A DNA stretch of 64,000 bases from Plenodomus lindquistii. Lineage: Eukaryota > Ascomycota > Dothideomycetes > Pleosporales > Leptosphaeriaceae. How positions within the stretch are numbered: position 1 is the stretch's first letter; every line of letters starts with the position of its first letter. The notes under the pieces are model-generated. The model had not been told where the DNA came from and searched no databases. It worked only from the letters and a program-made list of their open reading frames with translations. The DNA is taken from the NCBI GenBank assembly GCA_025504975.1, contig JANUWI010000002.1:2108001-2172000 (forward strand). The letters run 5' to 3'. Position numbers and translations under genes: made by a program. Shown here in pieces: positions 12,401 through 21,006 of the stretch.

Positions 12401-13703
12401 TCAGGTCAACATCGTCCGACATGAGTTGGAGAGTGAGATCAGTCGCGTCCGCGCAGAATTGGACCAGGTTCGCCTGGATGCCGACACAGCCAAGGAAAGA
12501 CATGAGCTTGATCTCGAGGCTGCATCAGACGCAAAGAAGCAGGCCATCCAAGAAATGCTGGAGAAGAACAGGCATCACCTTCAGGAACAGCAACACAGCT
12601 ACGAACGACAGCTGGAGCACGCCAAGCAAGAGCATGCTCGTGTTCTTGACTTCGTCCGTGAGGACAAGATGCGTGCTGAGGCTTTTCATAATGACAAGCT
12701 TGCACTAGCCGACGCTAGATTAGATCACTTCAAGGATAAGATCGCCTTACTTGAAGAGAAGCTTCAGGTTGCTAAGGAGGCTGCCACCGCAGCTATCGCG
12801 GCAGCATCGAAGTCGTCGACTGCTGCTGCTGCTGCAGCATCATCGTCATCATCAGCTCCGAGCGGTACTGAGAAAATTTCTATCCAGGCTCTACGTGAGT
12901 CCATTTCCGTCCTACAAGAACAGCTCCAGGAGCGTGAAGGGCGCATCGAGTCGCTTGAGCGTCAGCTCGAAGACACAGATGCAGAGGCTCCTGCGAAGCT
13001 GAAGGAGCGTGACACGGAGATCAACTGGCTTCGGGAGTTACTAGGTGTACGCATCGACGACCTCAGTGATCTCATCAACTCTCTCGCTCAGCCTACGTTT
13101 GATCGTGAGACCGTTCGCGATGCGGCTATCCGCATCAGAACCAACCTACAGATGGAACAGTCTGAAAAGGAGCGTCTCATTTCAGGCGGACAACAGTCTT
13201 TTCCTACCCTTTCCACACTCTCCAACTTCGCATCACCCAAGGCGGTTCAGCTCGCAGCAGCTTTTGGTAATTGGCGCAGCAAGGGTCGCGGCGAAGCAGC
13301 ATCTGCACTTGCTGGTAACTCTACGACTGTGTCGCAAAACCAGACCCCTTCTCGCACTGCCCCGCAGTCTGGGCAGTCTTTCCTTTCCGGACTCATGACG
13401 CCGCCCAAATCCAATTTGCGCCGCACACCAGATCTTCCATCTGCGACCACCAAGCGACCACAGAATGCCCGCTCGGGCTCATCAAGCTCACATGCCTCGA
13501 CTGATGCTGGATTCCCGAGTCTTAAATTGCAGACACAAGCGGAAGCACCACGGACACCGCCACTGATGAGGAAGGCAAACTATGATCAAGACGCTGATCT
13601 TGAACCTTTTAGCGAGAGTGGTTTCTACGACGACGAAAGCACCATTGACGGTGCTGAGCTTACACCACTTGCACTCAACTTTGGACGGGAACTGTCGCGG
13701 TGA
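6456..13703 (+). CDS. Giant coiled-coil protein with FxF/FxP repeats (2415 aa)
   Basis: Single-exon gene; the start ATG directly follows an in-frame TGA at 6453. Residues 1-600 are low-complexity Pro/Ser-rich. A Gln-rich run sits at about 615-638 and an acidic patch at about 650-660. Residues about 770-1000 carry many FxF and AFxP-type motifs (FKFNP, FNFSP, AFKP, FTPT, SFKP and others), with another FEFKP near 1190. At about 1473-1645 there are six degenerate 30-40-residue repeats of the form [RK]xIVxEAxxxH, separated by Pro-rich linkers. From about 1660 to 2108 and 2140 to 2200 there is long charged coiled coil, with an Ala/Ser spacer between. The C-terminus is Ser-rich. Proteins of this build in filamentous fungi are often labelled 'myosin class II heavy chain', but no motor domain is present, so that name would mislead. 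A structural or scaffold role is inferred; the function is unknown. Confidence 0.9.
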   Translation: MPARRASLLSSAPPSSPPPFALPPLGAPQSPSEDQSRASPTWTAPSPTRTLGYSSPELPPLPSFSTLGQNPRTPSNAPRNERTDTSYYTASWGSPYRHPPPPAFNAPRHASTNFGSDDLDEEASTLQFGLGHLLPSRLELAEESPNRFNLEHLIPRLEQNASPVQFTLEHLIRSRLPELETPTHQAHPAGTTPRASDTNPTSEEWVRRFLETRWNREANDWNTSSDTEGSANQPEPALQPPPKRGHKDRNTNKTLNQQDFWRHFSKDEKTAIGRMMASKYADSDVAPSPRQASASGPRAPPSVPEPVADSTAEKTPVKSSSQRMSKPVAESSSQSFLAPPEPVRAQTPRERKKVLVKGKGCVISIPRDIPRGNPGYPPKPMSEQAVNAKLQRLQSEGYDIRGFSTGSVEPHNRAIWPAEADVQAEREESRSRYTVRVAKLSEWKNYENSLLEAKLAALGVSIGGEEDVPLPMSRQPSSQHPGLPFSPPIPTSSAGSLHRMGRQGSIVSGHFPLGPSPGHMSRQSIASPAAFGNPRASMHMHRHSTFASPANFAQHAISPSGTWSPGGYFGSQDGRSGSPALNRSNLAGLRSPHSPYGISPHQQYPITPTQKDDFLLQMQVQQQQLQAQMLQQQQQQILGMRPSSTLASTTLAEVPEDEDEEDELPAMKRATNSAPEIAVPTPRGHRHNISENLEREAANEEYHLEEAIDKQFAEGGDFSTEPETQAQFKLPSNPANSAWEDPRAVLHQPQPHSRAHSLAKSQQPQPFAFPGQQNARAESDGARTNLSENTNPSLEEGEVRNAAQSSAQHSNAPSQVSSSWKDNKFAFSKPGSAIHSKHTSKSSISKLNVEAKEFKFNPAASFNPGSFSSGFNFSPADKATVEHTKPSTGMSSIDGLASSNVSVPAFKPDAPTFTPTAAAFMPTAPAFNPISQTPAVAPNLGSAKPKFAPATAASFPTGGFNFSSPPSFKPNAPAFSPSVSTVEPLKTSTAPTSFSSKIFGDVNISASDIIKPATRSKAVPIIRPDTASERTTEEEEDREEDSGRARQADGREKRARRDRVDGDDVPKFALQPVLASQPLIEAKLAQTGDYSPHVDEKNTSENKENMSPDTKRARSTSVSKKQDQEPQKQASLAPMDPAPSTLIIGTPDIGNDDHSPSASDVPTPTTEHPEPNAKKHGHNSTLSASAKPFEFKPQFSNTGYDFGFHVTKPSRGEDLDKSQFSPPRSSRSPATTFRPSDDGSFKTALESGRHARYPDESESVDMEGLGDASFNDIDAVMKHMNDEGSDFGVERDDNSWEQSSPHRTPHEFDRRDLQPNFKMRSDAPSPSPRRFNIPRQMQGSAASNQDPFDDERAAIGYSSPVHRLNNANDVPVSDWDDGLLTEGEDKIQTRSRFFDTHVDDIMGRLLQTRLGPLEQNLQGIQDALAAINQRPGRGRRSLSTNARLDSDADDEDDDVGADAQHRHRSPRKDKKLEKMRSIVREALEAHQSQLTSLPLPVPDPTVPERIREIVTDVLVSHQPPPAPVEQVSADQIRAIVQDVVTSTPAINSQPVDPVRPDDIRSIVMEAFATHAPQPMPPPVPEQIWPEDLKTIIAEALASHKSIAHEPPVEVPQPKIDLSEVFQVIDSLKASIAQHASQQPQVDSIREVVDDALKQQSLEVAARAEAEAVQKRDRRIADLEARLKEHTFRRDAEAAARVVAESRESDMARLLKVTEEELALLQQAAREDEDRIRALTEERDTAQRSLDSYQNTENDVRDRLSSLEAENENLRLKNIALESSEDSLKHQLSSITAENTALSSTLEEHRLSADKWRVDIQFAYAESEKLRQAVDQARFQAEEAARVRETMRSKFDKLQQDMVATSQQVAAERAQWQKSSQASDSKYEVLSARIEAEGRTRERLERELERLETQEREGMKLRIYLEQTQNHNAKLKETVDQLRRESLEHQKNAERYERDMREARDAAHVEIRRTRVLMDADIDAANNQVNIVRHELESEISRVRAELDQVRLDADTAKERHELDLEAASDAKKQAIQEMLEKNRHHLQEQQHSYERQLEHAKQEHARVLDFVREDKMRAEAFHNDKLALADARLDHFKDKIALLEEKLQVAKEAATAAIAAASKSSTAAAAAASSSSSAPSGTEKISIQALRESISVLQEQLQEREGRIESLERQLEDTDAEAPAKLKERDTEINWLRELLGVRIDDLSDLINSLAQPTFDRETVRDAAIRIRTNLQMEQSEKERLISGGQQSFPTLSTLSNFASPKAVQLAAAFGNWRSKGRGEAASALAGNSTTVSQNQTPSRTAPQSGQSFLSGLMTPPKSNLRRTPDLPSATTKRPQNARSGSSSSHASTDAGFPSLKLQTQAEAPRTPPLMRKANYDQDADLEPFSESGFYDDESTIDGAELTPLALNFGRELSR

Positions 13704-14209
13704 GATACATGACATGTGGTACTGGCCATGAAAAGAAATCTTTTCCTTTGTATATTTCTGTTTACCAAGCTCAACATGAGCGTCCGCTCTCTCTCTTTTC
13801 CCGTATGCTTGCGTTTTGTTTACCTATTGCTTGGTTGCCCCACAGCGCTTTCTCTTGTATCAAATCTTAGCGCCATTGGATAGGATATACCCCTTCAAGA
13901 TTGTTTGGCCTTTCTCTAGCAAAACTAAATTGTAAATGCATTAAACTAAATCTGGCGAACACGGGGCCTGTGCCTATTACACACGGTTCATTACTGTTAT
14001 GTAAAATTTGGACTAAATTATAATGAATTGTTGTCAAGCTATAGTGTAAAAGGTGCTTGTGTATGTGTGTGTGCGTGTATTGTGAGAATTGAAAATTGAA
14101 TCTATGTTTACACTTGACCCGTCTAAGACGTCGAATATCGTCCTACTACTGAGACTCTCCAGAATGACACAAACAACGCTCTACTCCTACATGCCATCGT
14201 GTCAGTCTC
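13704..14209. other. Convergent 3' region
   Basis: Shared 3' UTR/terminator space between the coiled-coil gene (+) and the H3K9 methyltransferase (-). It is T-rich after the stop codon and has a GT-rich microsatellite at about 14055-14083. No gene is seen. Confidence 0.6.
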
Positions 14210-15569
14210 TTAGGTCCAGAGCCACTTGCGACACTTTGCCGATCCGCAGAGACAGGGTTCTGCATCTTCGCCCGGCTCATCCATGGCTTCTCCTTCATCT
14301 TTGTCTAGATAATCGAAAGTCAACTCTTCTCCGGCTGCAATGAAGCGACAAGCGAAGAAAGCCAGGTCGTATACATAAGGATCGTGCTTATTGTACGACA
14401 CCGTATACTGTCTGCAATTAGGATCGCACGAATGATTCATGAACTTGCTCGGCCCACCCATCAACTCTCCATCAACGACACGGATATCTTCATCTGCTAG
14501 TCCCTCCGAGTCTTTGAATTTGTCCAGAGAATAGAGGTACGACATCTTGGCCTTTGAGGACACTTCCTCACGTATTGTTGCTTCGGCGTCGGTGATGACT
14601 TCGCCGCGGTATGTGTCGATGAACTGGCCCTGATGCAGGTCTGATTTGCAGCGTAGTCCCCAGCCGCGTCCCCCCTCTGTCCGGAAAATCTCCACTTCCA
14701 CTTGTCGACCAAACTGCACGTTTTTGTTGCGGCAAAGCCGTCCACATTTACACCGATCGTTACACTCATAGATCGGGTGGCGTGAGTTCAGGTAAAACGG
14801 CACCAGACAACCTGTCTTTGCGATCTTGGTTCCAGAAGCAAAGTATGGAAACTTTTTAGGGAAGCCAATTGTTGATCCTCCCGTAGCTAAGACTTCTTCG
14901 TACTTGGCTCTCTCCCCTGGATCTGTGATGCGGGACTCGTCTACGGCGGCATATTCAAGACAATCACATCTCTTCGTATATTCACAGCCGATGTCACGAC
15001 CCATGTGGGGAGAACAGTTTTGACAACCTTGCTGAGTCTCAGAAGAGGCGCGAACGACACCATTCTTCGTGTCGAGAACGTAGTCGGCGATGTAACGGAA
15101 GCGTAGAGAGGGTGTGGAGGAATCTACAGTATTGACCAGATGGATTGGCTTGCCGGGAACACGCTTGAGACGACGGACGTAGGCGTCGCGTATCAACTTC
15201 AAGGCCGTGTCGACTCTCGCAGTTGACCCCTCGAGAATCAAGTTCAATGTCGTGGCTGAGGTCATCCTTAGCTGGGCTGTTGCAGCAGTTGAGTCCTGGC
15301 TTCTACTTAGCACGTGAACTCACTAGACCGAGGATCAGACGAACGTGGCGACAGTAGAAAAATCCTGCTTCATTGGTGTCTAGGACTCCATTGTACGTAT
15401 CGACCAGAGGAGATGCTGCTGCAGGAGCCGCTGATGATGAGCGTGAAAGTGAAGGTGTTCGACTCTTGTCGCCATGCAGACGGTCGAATGGAGAGAGCCT
15501 GCGCTCAACATCGTCACTTGTCGTATCATCTGGGGCTTTTCTCTTTTTGCTTCCTGTGTCTGGGTCCAA
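14210..15569 (-). CDS. Histone H3 lysine-9 methyltransferase (DIM-5/Clr4/KMT1 family)
   Basis: Two exons, 15569-15324 and 15271-14210, joined in phase 0 across a 52-bp intron (GTGAGT...CAG), give 435 residues. The protein has a pre-SET zinc-binding region from about residue 165 (CQNC, CDC, later CKC-type cysteines to about 267) and a SET domain. The SET domain carries NHSCDPN at 361-367 (cofactor/active site) and FDYLD at about 401-405 with the catalytic Tyr. A post-SET CxCG....C cluster ends in KCRKWLW at the C-terminus. All hallmark residues are intact, so the enzyme should be active. Members methylate H3K9 in nuclear heterochromatin, and in Neurospora DIM-5 directs DNA methylation to RIPped sequence. 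No chromodomain is visible in the Ser-rich N-terminus, which makes it more like DIM-5 than Clr4. It is flanked by RIPped blocks in this window. Exact N-terminal exon choice is the least certain part. Confidence 0.92.
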
Positions 15570-16476
15570 ATAGAACTGCGTAGACCTATGATTGAATTAG
15601 AGAAAGAAGGTGTGGCCGCTCGCCGCCCAAGCTTACTGCTCCCGTCGGTCCAGGTAATCCTGAATATGCTCAAGGCACCTAACCAGCTCAGAAATTGGGT
15701 GCCAACTTAGCGGTGGTTCGGGAGAGTTGACGTCTGTGTTCCACAGAACGAGGTACTGTTCTTCCTAAGGCCAACATCAGTACGGCGCACGGACCATCAT
15801 GTCATGGTGTCTAGGTTAGACAGATACACGTACATTGTCTTTTCGGCGGTTTGACACGATAGATTGCACCTTAATGAAGATTAGTAAACTCGGTGAGAAG
15901 ACAAGGATTATAACAGGTGTACCCTATCTACCCAGACGCGTCGTTTGGCGTGGGCGTTAGACAATGCCACGACCATGGAGGGCATCCCTACACGTCCTTA
16001 GCACGGACCAGACCATGGGAGCGATGATTGGTGGTAACAGAGCTACCCAAACAGAGGCAAAACCGTCCTCAACGAGGCAGCAGTAATGTAGCCAACTTAC
16101 TAGGTAGTAGGAGAGAAAAGAATCCTTTAGGTAAAGCCTAGCTATCGCAGCTTAATGCTTCTATCGTAGACTTTTAGTGTATTAGATGGTGTAGTAACAG
16201 AAATTTTTATAAACTTACTAGAAGTTTCTATGTTTTTTTAGTAGGTTAAATGTTGTGGTAGTTAGAACCTAACAGTTAAAGAAAGCAATGTCTACTAGAT
16301 AAAAGCAGCGTAAACACAGCTTACTAAGAACACGCACAGACAAGTCGCTAGTCTAGGCTTAAGTAGGTAAAATTAAATTTGTAAATGTTATAAGTTAGCT
16401 ACATAGTAGATACTGCTAAGCTGCATGCCGCGTGCGTGTTACGCGCGTTCTCTCTTGTAATCTTACATAAGGTGTA
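15570..16476. other. Methyltransferase promoter and old TE-like remnant
   Basis: The proximal part (about 15570-15780) is the 5' region of the methyltransferase gene. From about 15780 to 16470 the sequence becomes AT-richer and rich in TA/CTA/TAG words with no open frame. This looks like a mildly RIPped or old transposon remnant inside the gene island. I could not assign a family or precise ends. The MITE at 16477-16730 is inserted at its right side. Confidence 0.4.
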
Positions 16477-16730
16477 TCACCTCCATAACAGTAAAAATGT
16501 CCGATTCTTAGCACAAAGGCTACGCATAAGCGTGTAAAGTTAGATATTTAGCAACTGCATTAATACTATAGAAAATAGCTGCATCTACAAAAATTCACTC
16601 TCTTTTATAGTCCTAGCCCTAAGAACAGCCTATAGATGTTGCCTGCGGTGTCATATACTAGCTTGTTTGGTAGGGCGCGGTATCAGCAGGGCATGCCAAG
16701 AATCGGATATTTTCACTGTCATGGAGGTGG
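16477..16730. mobile_element. 254-bp MITE with 36-bp TIRs and TA target duplication
   Basis: The left end at 16477 and right end at 16730 form inverted repeats that extend to 16512 and back to 16695. Counting the flanking TA (16475-16476 and 16731-16732), 33 of 38 positions match. The TIR outer sequence reads like CCACCTCCATGACAG and the inner part like ATCCGATTCTTGGC. All five mismatches are transitions (C/T or G/A), as expected if RIP or cytosine decay caused them. There is no coding capacity. The TA duplication and TIRs point to mobilisation by a Tc1/mariner or pogo (Fot1)-class transposase encoded elsewhere. Confidence 0.8.
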
Positions 16731-16996
16731 TATAGTTGTAAGCATATAAACCAGTCAAAAGAAACAAGACACAAACTCTTAGGCAGCATCGTCCGCCATC
16801 AACACGCCAAGATCCTAGCTAATTGCGATGATCTCCTGCAACAGACTGGTGGTTATGATGTAGTGTGGCAAGCCCGTATGTACAACGCTAGTCAGCCCTA
16901 ACGTTATCGATAAGAAAAGTACCGTCTATCAAAAAAGTTTCCCGCGAGCAACCAAGACGAAGAGCGTCAAGCGTCAAATCTCACACCTATTGCAAA
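16731..16996. promoter_or_regulatory. Upstream region of RRP1
   Basis: Between the MITE and the RRP1 start codon. It must hold the RRP1 promoter, so the MITE sits about 270 bp from the coding start. No clear motif was recognised. Confidence 0.4.
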
Positions 16997-17900
16997 ATGG
17001 CCTCAGATGCGCAAAACAGTCCCTTCATCCGGAACCTTGCCTCCAGCGGTTAGTGGATATCTGTCTTCACCTGACGAATAGCAAGCTACTGACGTTTGCG
17101 ACAGACAAGAAGGTTCGCGACCAGGCACTCAACTCACTCAAAACGTACCTTGGTGCGCAAAAAGAGATAGCAGAACTAGATTTGCTGAAGTTATGGAAAG
17201 GTCTATTTTATTGTATGTTTCTTGCTCCCCTCCGCCATTCTACCCGCTATGGCAGCCACCTACACTGGTGTCATTATACTGCATGGCAGACCGCATTCTG
17301 ACACGCCCGACATCAGGCCTGTGGATGCAGGACAAACCGGCACTCCAACAACGTCTCTCCCGCGACCTCGCGTCCCTCGTCCCCACACTCCGAACCCCTG
17401 TCGTCCTACCCTTCCTCCGTGCCTTTTTCCTCACCATTGCACGTGAGTGGAAACAAATCGAGGCCCTGCGTCTGGACAAATACCTCTACCTCATCCGCCA
17501 ATATGTCCACGCTTCCTTCACTTTCTTGAGCAAAAATAATTGGAAGAAGAGTTTGGTGGCGCAGTGGAATACCGTAGTTGAGGAGACACCGTTGGAGAGC
17601 CAGGATATGCGCATCCCGAACGGGTTGAGGTATCACGTGCTGGACGTTTGGGCAGATGAATTGGAGAGAGTGGGTGGCGGAGAATGGGACAAGGTCGAGA
17701 GGAGGGAGATATTGGAGTCGCTGCTGCTGCCGATAGAGAAGCTGGCCAAGGAGGGCAAGTTGAAAGCATTGAGGAGTGCGGCCAAGGAGTGTCTAGCCGA
17801 CGAGAGGCTAAGGGCATGGAGAGGTCAAGTCGAAGAAGTCATGGAGGAACCAGAGGACGATGATGAAGAGGCGGAGTGGGGCGGAATCGCGGATGACTAG
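16997..17900 (+). CDS. RRP1: Ribosomal RNA processing protein 1 (Rrp1/Nop52)
   Basis: Three exons, 16997-17048, 17105-17212 and 17317-17900, with introns of 56 and 104 bp, give 247 residues. The splices restore the family's conserved N-terminus: NSPFIRNLASS continuing into DKKVRDQALNSL, then LWKGLFYC running into LWMQDKP. This is the Nop52 helical repeat signature. The rest (RAFFLTIAREW, DKYLYLIRQYV) fits the Nop52 domain, and the tail is acidic. Rrp1 is a nucleolar factor needed for processing of 27S pre-rRNA and 60S subunit assembly. The length is close to yeast Rrp1 (278 aa) and much shorter than metazoan NOP52, as usual for fungi. Confidence 0.93.
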
Positions 17901-18127
17901 CAGACTGTAGATGAAAGGCATTGAGGGTTGAGCATTTTGTTTCAGCGAGGCGTTAAGGAAACGGTATTACGGGTAGATTATGGCAACGTCCCCCACCTGA
18001 AAACTGGTGGGCCTCAAATTTCGCTGCATTGGCACGGTTGCGAGACAAATCCAGGCTTTACATATTCATTGTGGACGCACATCTTGTACATTGACAAGGT
18101 AATTCACCTTAAAACACAGCTCATGAA

Positions 18128-20642
18128 TCAGTCACCCCGAATAACCTTACCTACGTACTTCAACTCCCATTCACGCGAATCCGCTCCCAGAAAACGCGCG
18201 TTGGCCTGCTCGTCTAATTTCGCGCATGTGACTGCAATACCATCGTACCAGTCACGGACCTTATCATCCACATCATCACCCCATATGGCAAGTACTCCGT
18301 CCGAGGTACGCGCTGTAGGCTTCGGAGGCACGCCACGCATCTTAAGCAGCATGTTAAGGATGTCGCTAAACCGCTCTCCCTGTTGCGAGAAGGCAGCGGG
18401 AGACTTGTCGAGAGGCCACCGCGGATTGCGTAGCGGGGGATGAGGGATACTTTGCACGGGTGTGGTAGGAGATGACGCAAGGTTGAGAGCGGTAACAAGA
18501 TCTTGCTCCGCCGGTGAGGCCTGCTGTGTTATCTCAACATCTGAAGGCGGAGCAGCTGCTGTCTGAACTTCCCATGTGCGGAATAACCAGCACATGCGCT
18601 CGACGCAAGACAGAAGTATTACGGCAACCAAGAAGGTCTCGAACGGATTAGCCTGTTGGCGCTGGAGCAGACGTCTCTCTAGGTCGTTCATGACTACACG
18701 AGCCAGAGATGATGCACGCTTCTCTGTGGCACCCATGAGTTGTGAGACAATTAAGTCATACGAAGCCTGGTGTTCGAGAGCGGTGATGGGGATCCGGCAT
18801 GCTTCCAATGTGTCCGCGGGGTTCAGCGTGGATGGAGCCATTGTGGGAGCGAGGGATGGATTGGAGAACAAATGCCAGCCCAGACTACGGGATGTGAGCA
18901 AACGCGTGAGATTCCACAACTCTAGCACCTTTGCCAGCAGTCCATCTGGGTCCGCGCAGCTAATGTTTGATGCGATTCGCGCTGTGGTCTCCATAAAGGG
19001 TGAGTCCTCGGTACCGTGAAAGTAAGGTCCCATTTTTTTCATGTACAAGTCCACTTTACCACTAATATCATCGTCGCTATCGATTATTTCAAGATCCGGA
19101 GATGCAAGTGCAGCAAGAATAGCAGGATCAATATCGGTGTTCTGCGCAGAATGAGGGTGTTGACATTTCAATGGTGTAAACGTAACGAATGTTGCGGAGT
19201 CTAGGAAGTGAGTGGCCTCGATACGCCCAGGCGTCTGGTCGAGTCGTACTTGGCCTTTCGCTTGATTCGTGGCATGATACGCGAGTACAGTATGAAGACC
19301 GGCAGAGTATAGACTGAATTCCTCGGCGATCCTGGTCCGTATGCATGGCTGCTTCCAGAGCCTTGCACTCTCCACGTTCTGGCAGGTGTTGCATGGGTTG
19401 TCCCCGGAGCAGGGTTTCTTGAGCATGCGGCACCGTATACAGGCTCCTCGTTTCCGAACTTCTTGTACTTCCTTGCGCCTCGAATCGGAAAAGCGTCCCC
19501 TGACCTTGGCTTTGGCAGGCTTCTGGTTCATGCTGAAGTCGGTGGTGAAGTGGGTTTGTGCATTTGGATTCATGGCGATTGGCCGCGGATGAGCCATGTT
19601 CTTGGTCGCAGGATCACCATGCGTTATGATGAGGTCTTTTCCCTGCTCTTGGAGCATCGGATCCAAAGAGCTTGGCTGCAGGCTTGCCCATTGCCCGTGT
19701 CCCTGCGACTGGAACATCTTGTCCGACATGGCGTGCATGCCGTTGGTAGAGAGCGTTAGGTCCGAGTCCATGGTCATGCCGCTGGTCAGTGGCATAAGGT
19801 CGTTGGCGGCCGACGCTGCCATGACCAGCGAGGGGACCATCTGCGATATGGACGCAGCACTCGAGAGGGGCATGTTCCCCATGTGGGGTGAGCCTGTGGG
19901 CGAGTGGTGCAGGGGGCCGTTGAACTGGTACATGGAGGGCAGCGCGGGCGCATTCGACATGTCCATGGCCTGCGACAGCCCGCCCATGTCTCCCCCGTCC
20001 GGGCGGTCGTCCTGCACAAGGAACTCGTCGATGAAGCCGGCGTGGCTCGTATGATTGGCGTGGCCAGCATGGACGTGAGGCTGCGCGGGCGGCTTCGCGG
20101 CCAGACGCTTGCCCGACAGATCGAGGTGTTGTCGCGAGACCTCGGCCAGCGTCTCCAGCGCGGAGAGCTGCTTCGAGGGCGCGTACGGCAGGCTCATCTT
20201 GCGGCCGCTCTGCATATGGCCCAGGGCACCTGTGCTCGTGCTCGTGCTCATGCTGGTGCTGGCGCCGGTGCCGCTGCGGGCGCTGGTGCTCGTGCCTGCG
20301 GGCTGGGCCATACCGTCAGGGAGGGGCATCTCGTTGAACTGCAGGAGGGCGCGCTGGCGGTCGCGGAGAGGCAGCGCGGGGCATTTTTTGACCAGGTGGT
20401 TTGTCAGGGAGTCGATGCGGCCCTTGGGGAACTGCACGCGTCGTCAGCATTAGTCTGGCACTCTTCACCAGGGCGCATTTTTTTTGCGTTGCGCGCGGAG
20501 GGGGGGGGGGGGGGTGCGGCTGCAGTGGACGCACCTTTTCGCCGCATGACTTGCATGTGTGCTGGTAGCGATTGCTTGCGTCTTCGAGCTTGGGGCCGCG
20601 TTCAAAGTACTCGAGGATCAATTGATTGGGCCGGCGACCCAT
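18128..20642 (-). CDS. BED-like plus Zn2Cys6 transcription factor
   Basis: Exons 20642-20535 and 20431-18128, separated by a 103-bp intron (GTGCGT...GTGCAG), give about 803 residues. The splice completes an N-terminal BED-like zinc finger (C30-x2-C33-x14-H48-x4-C53), preceded by a conserved PNQLILEYFERG stretch. Residues about 60-330 are Ser/Gly/His/Met-rich and disordered. A Zn2Cys6 binuclear cluster (GACIRCRMLKKPCSGDNPC...C) starts near residue 367, and a predominantly helical C-terminal domain follows. The protein is a nuclear, sequence-specific DNA-binding regulator; the targets are unknown. The intron contains a run of 15 G (20500-20514, plus strand). A further small 3' exon is possible because GTAAGG occurs just before the stop. 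Neighbours are housekeeping genes, so there is no cluster context. Confidence 0.88.
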
Positions 20643-21006
20643 GATGGGCCCAGCAACAACAGCGTCGCAGCGTGAGGTGAATGTGGGCTGCGGCAGATTG
20701 GCAGGCGGTCCATTGAGCGGTGAGCGGCCCCTCTGTTAAGCGAGCGGGAACATGCATCACCTCCTGGCTGGCTAGAGAGACTAGAGACTACTCATACTAA
20801 GTAGTAGGTACTCTATACTGTGTATTGATCGCTGACTAACCCCGCCTTCACTACAACTACCACAGCCGCCACATACATGCCGGTACACCATCGTCAAGAT
20901 CATCCTCGTCTATGCAGTCGCATGCATCTCAATCATCACTCGAGCTGATAGCTCCATCTGGAACCCTGTCAGCACATCCATTCGCGTTGTAATTCACCGA
21001 CCAACA
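20643..21006. other. Intergenic, TF promoter side
   Basis: 364 bp between the start of the transcription factor gene and the stop of the small membrane protein gene, both on the minus strand. It includes the TF promoter and the 3' UTR of the upstream gene. No specific element was recognised. Confidence 0.4.

Noticed and set aside
6456..13703. Myosin heavy chain identity for the giant coiled-coil protein
   Set aside because: No motor domain, P-loop or IQ motifs; resemblance would be limited to generic coiled coil.
14210..15569. Single-exon methyltransferase model starting at 15313
   Set aside because: The spliced model with a 52-bp intron has correct GT-AG borders and phase and adds an N-terminal exon open from its ATG. 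The single-exon start would lie inside the intron.
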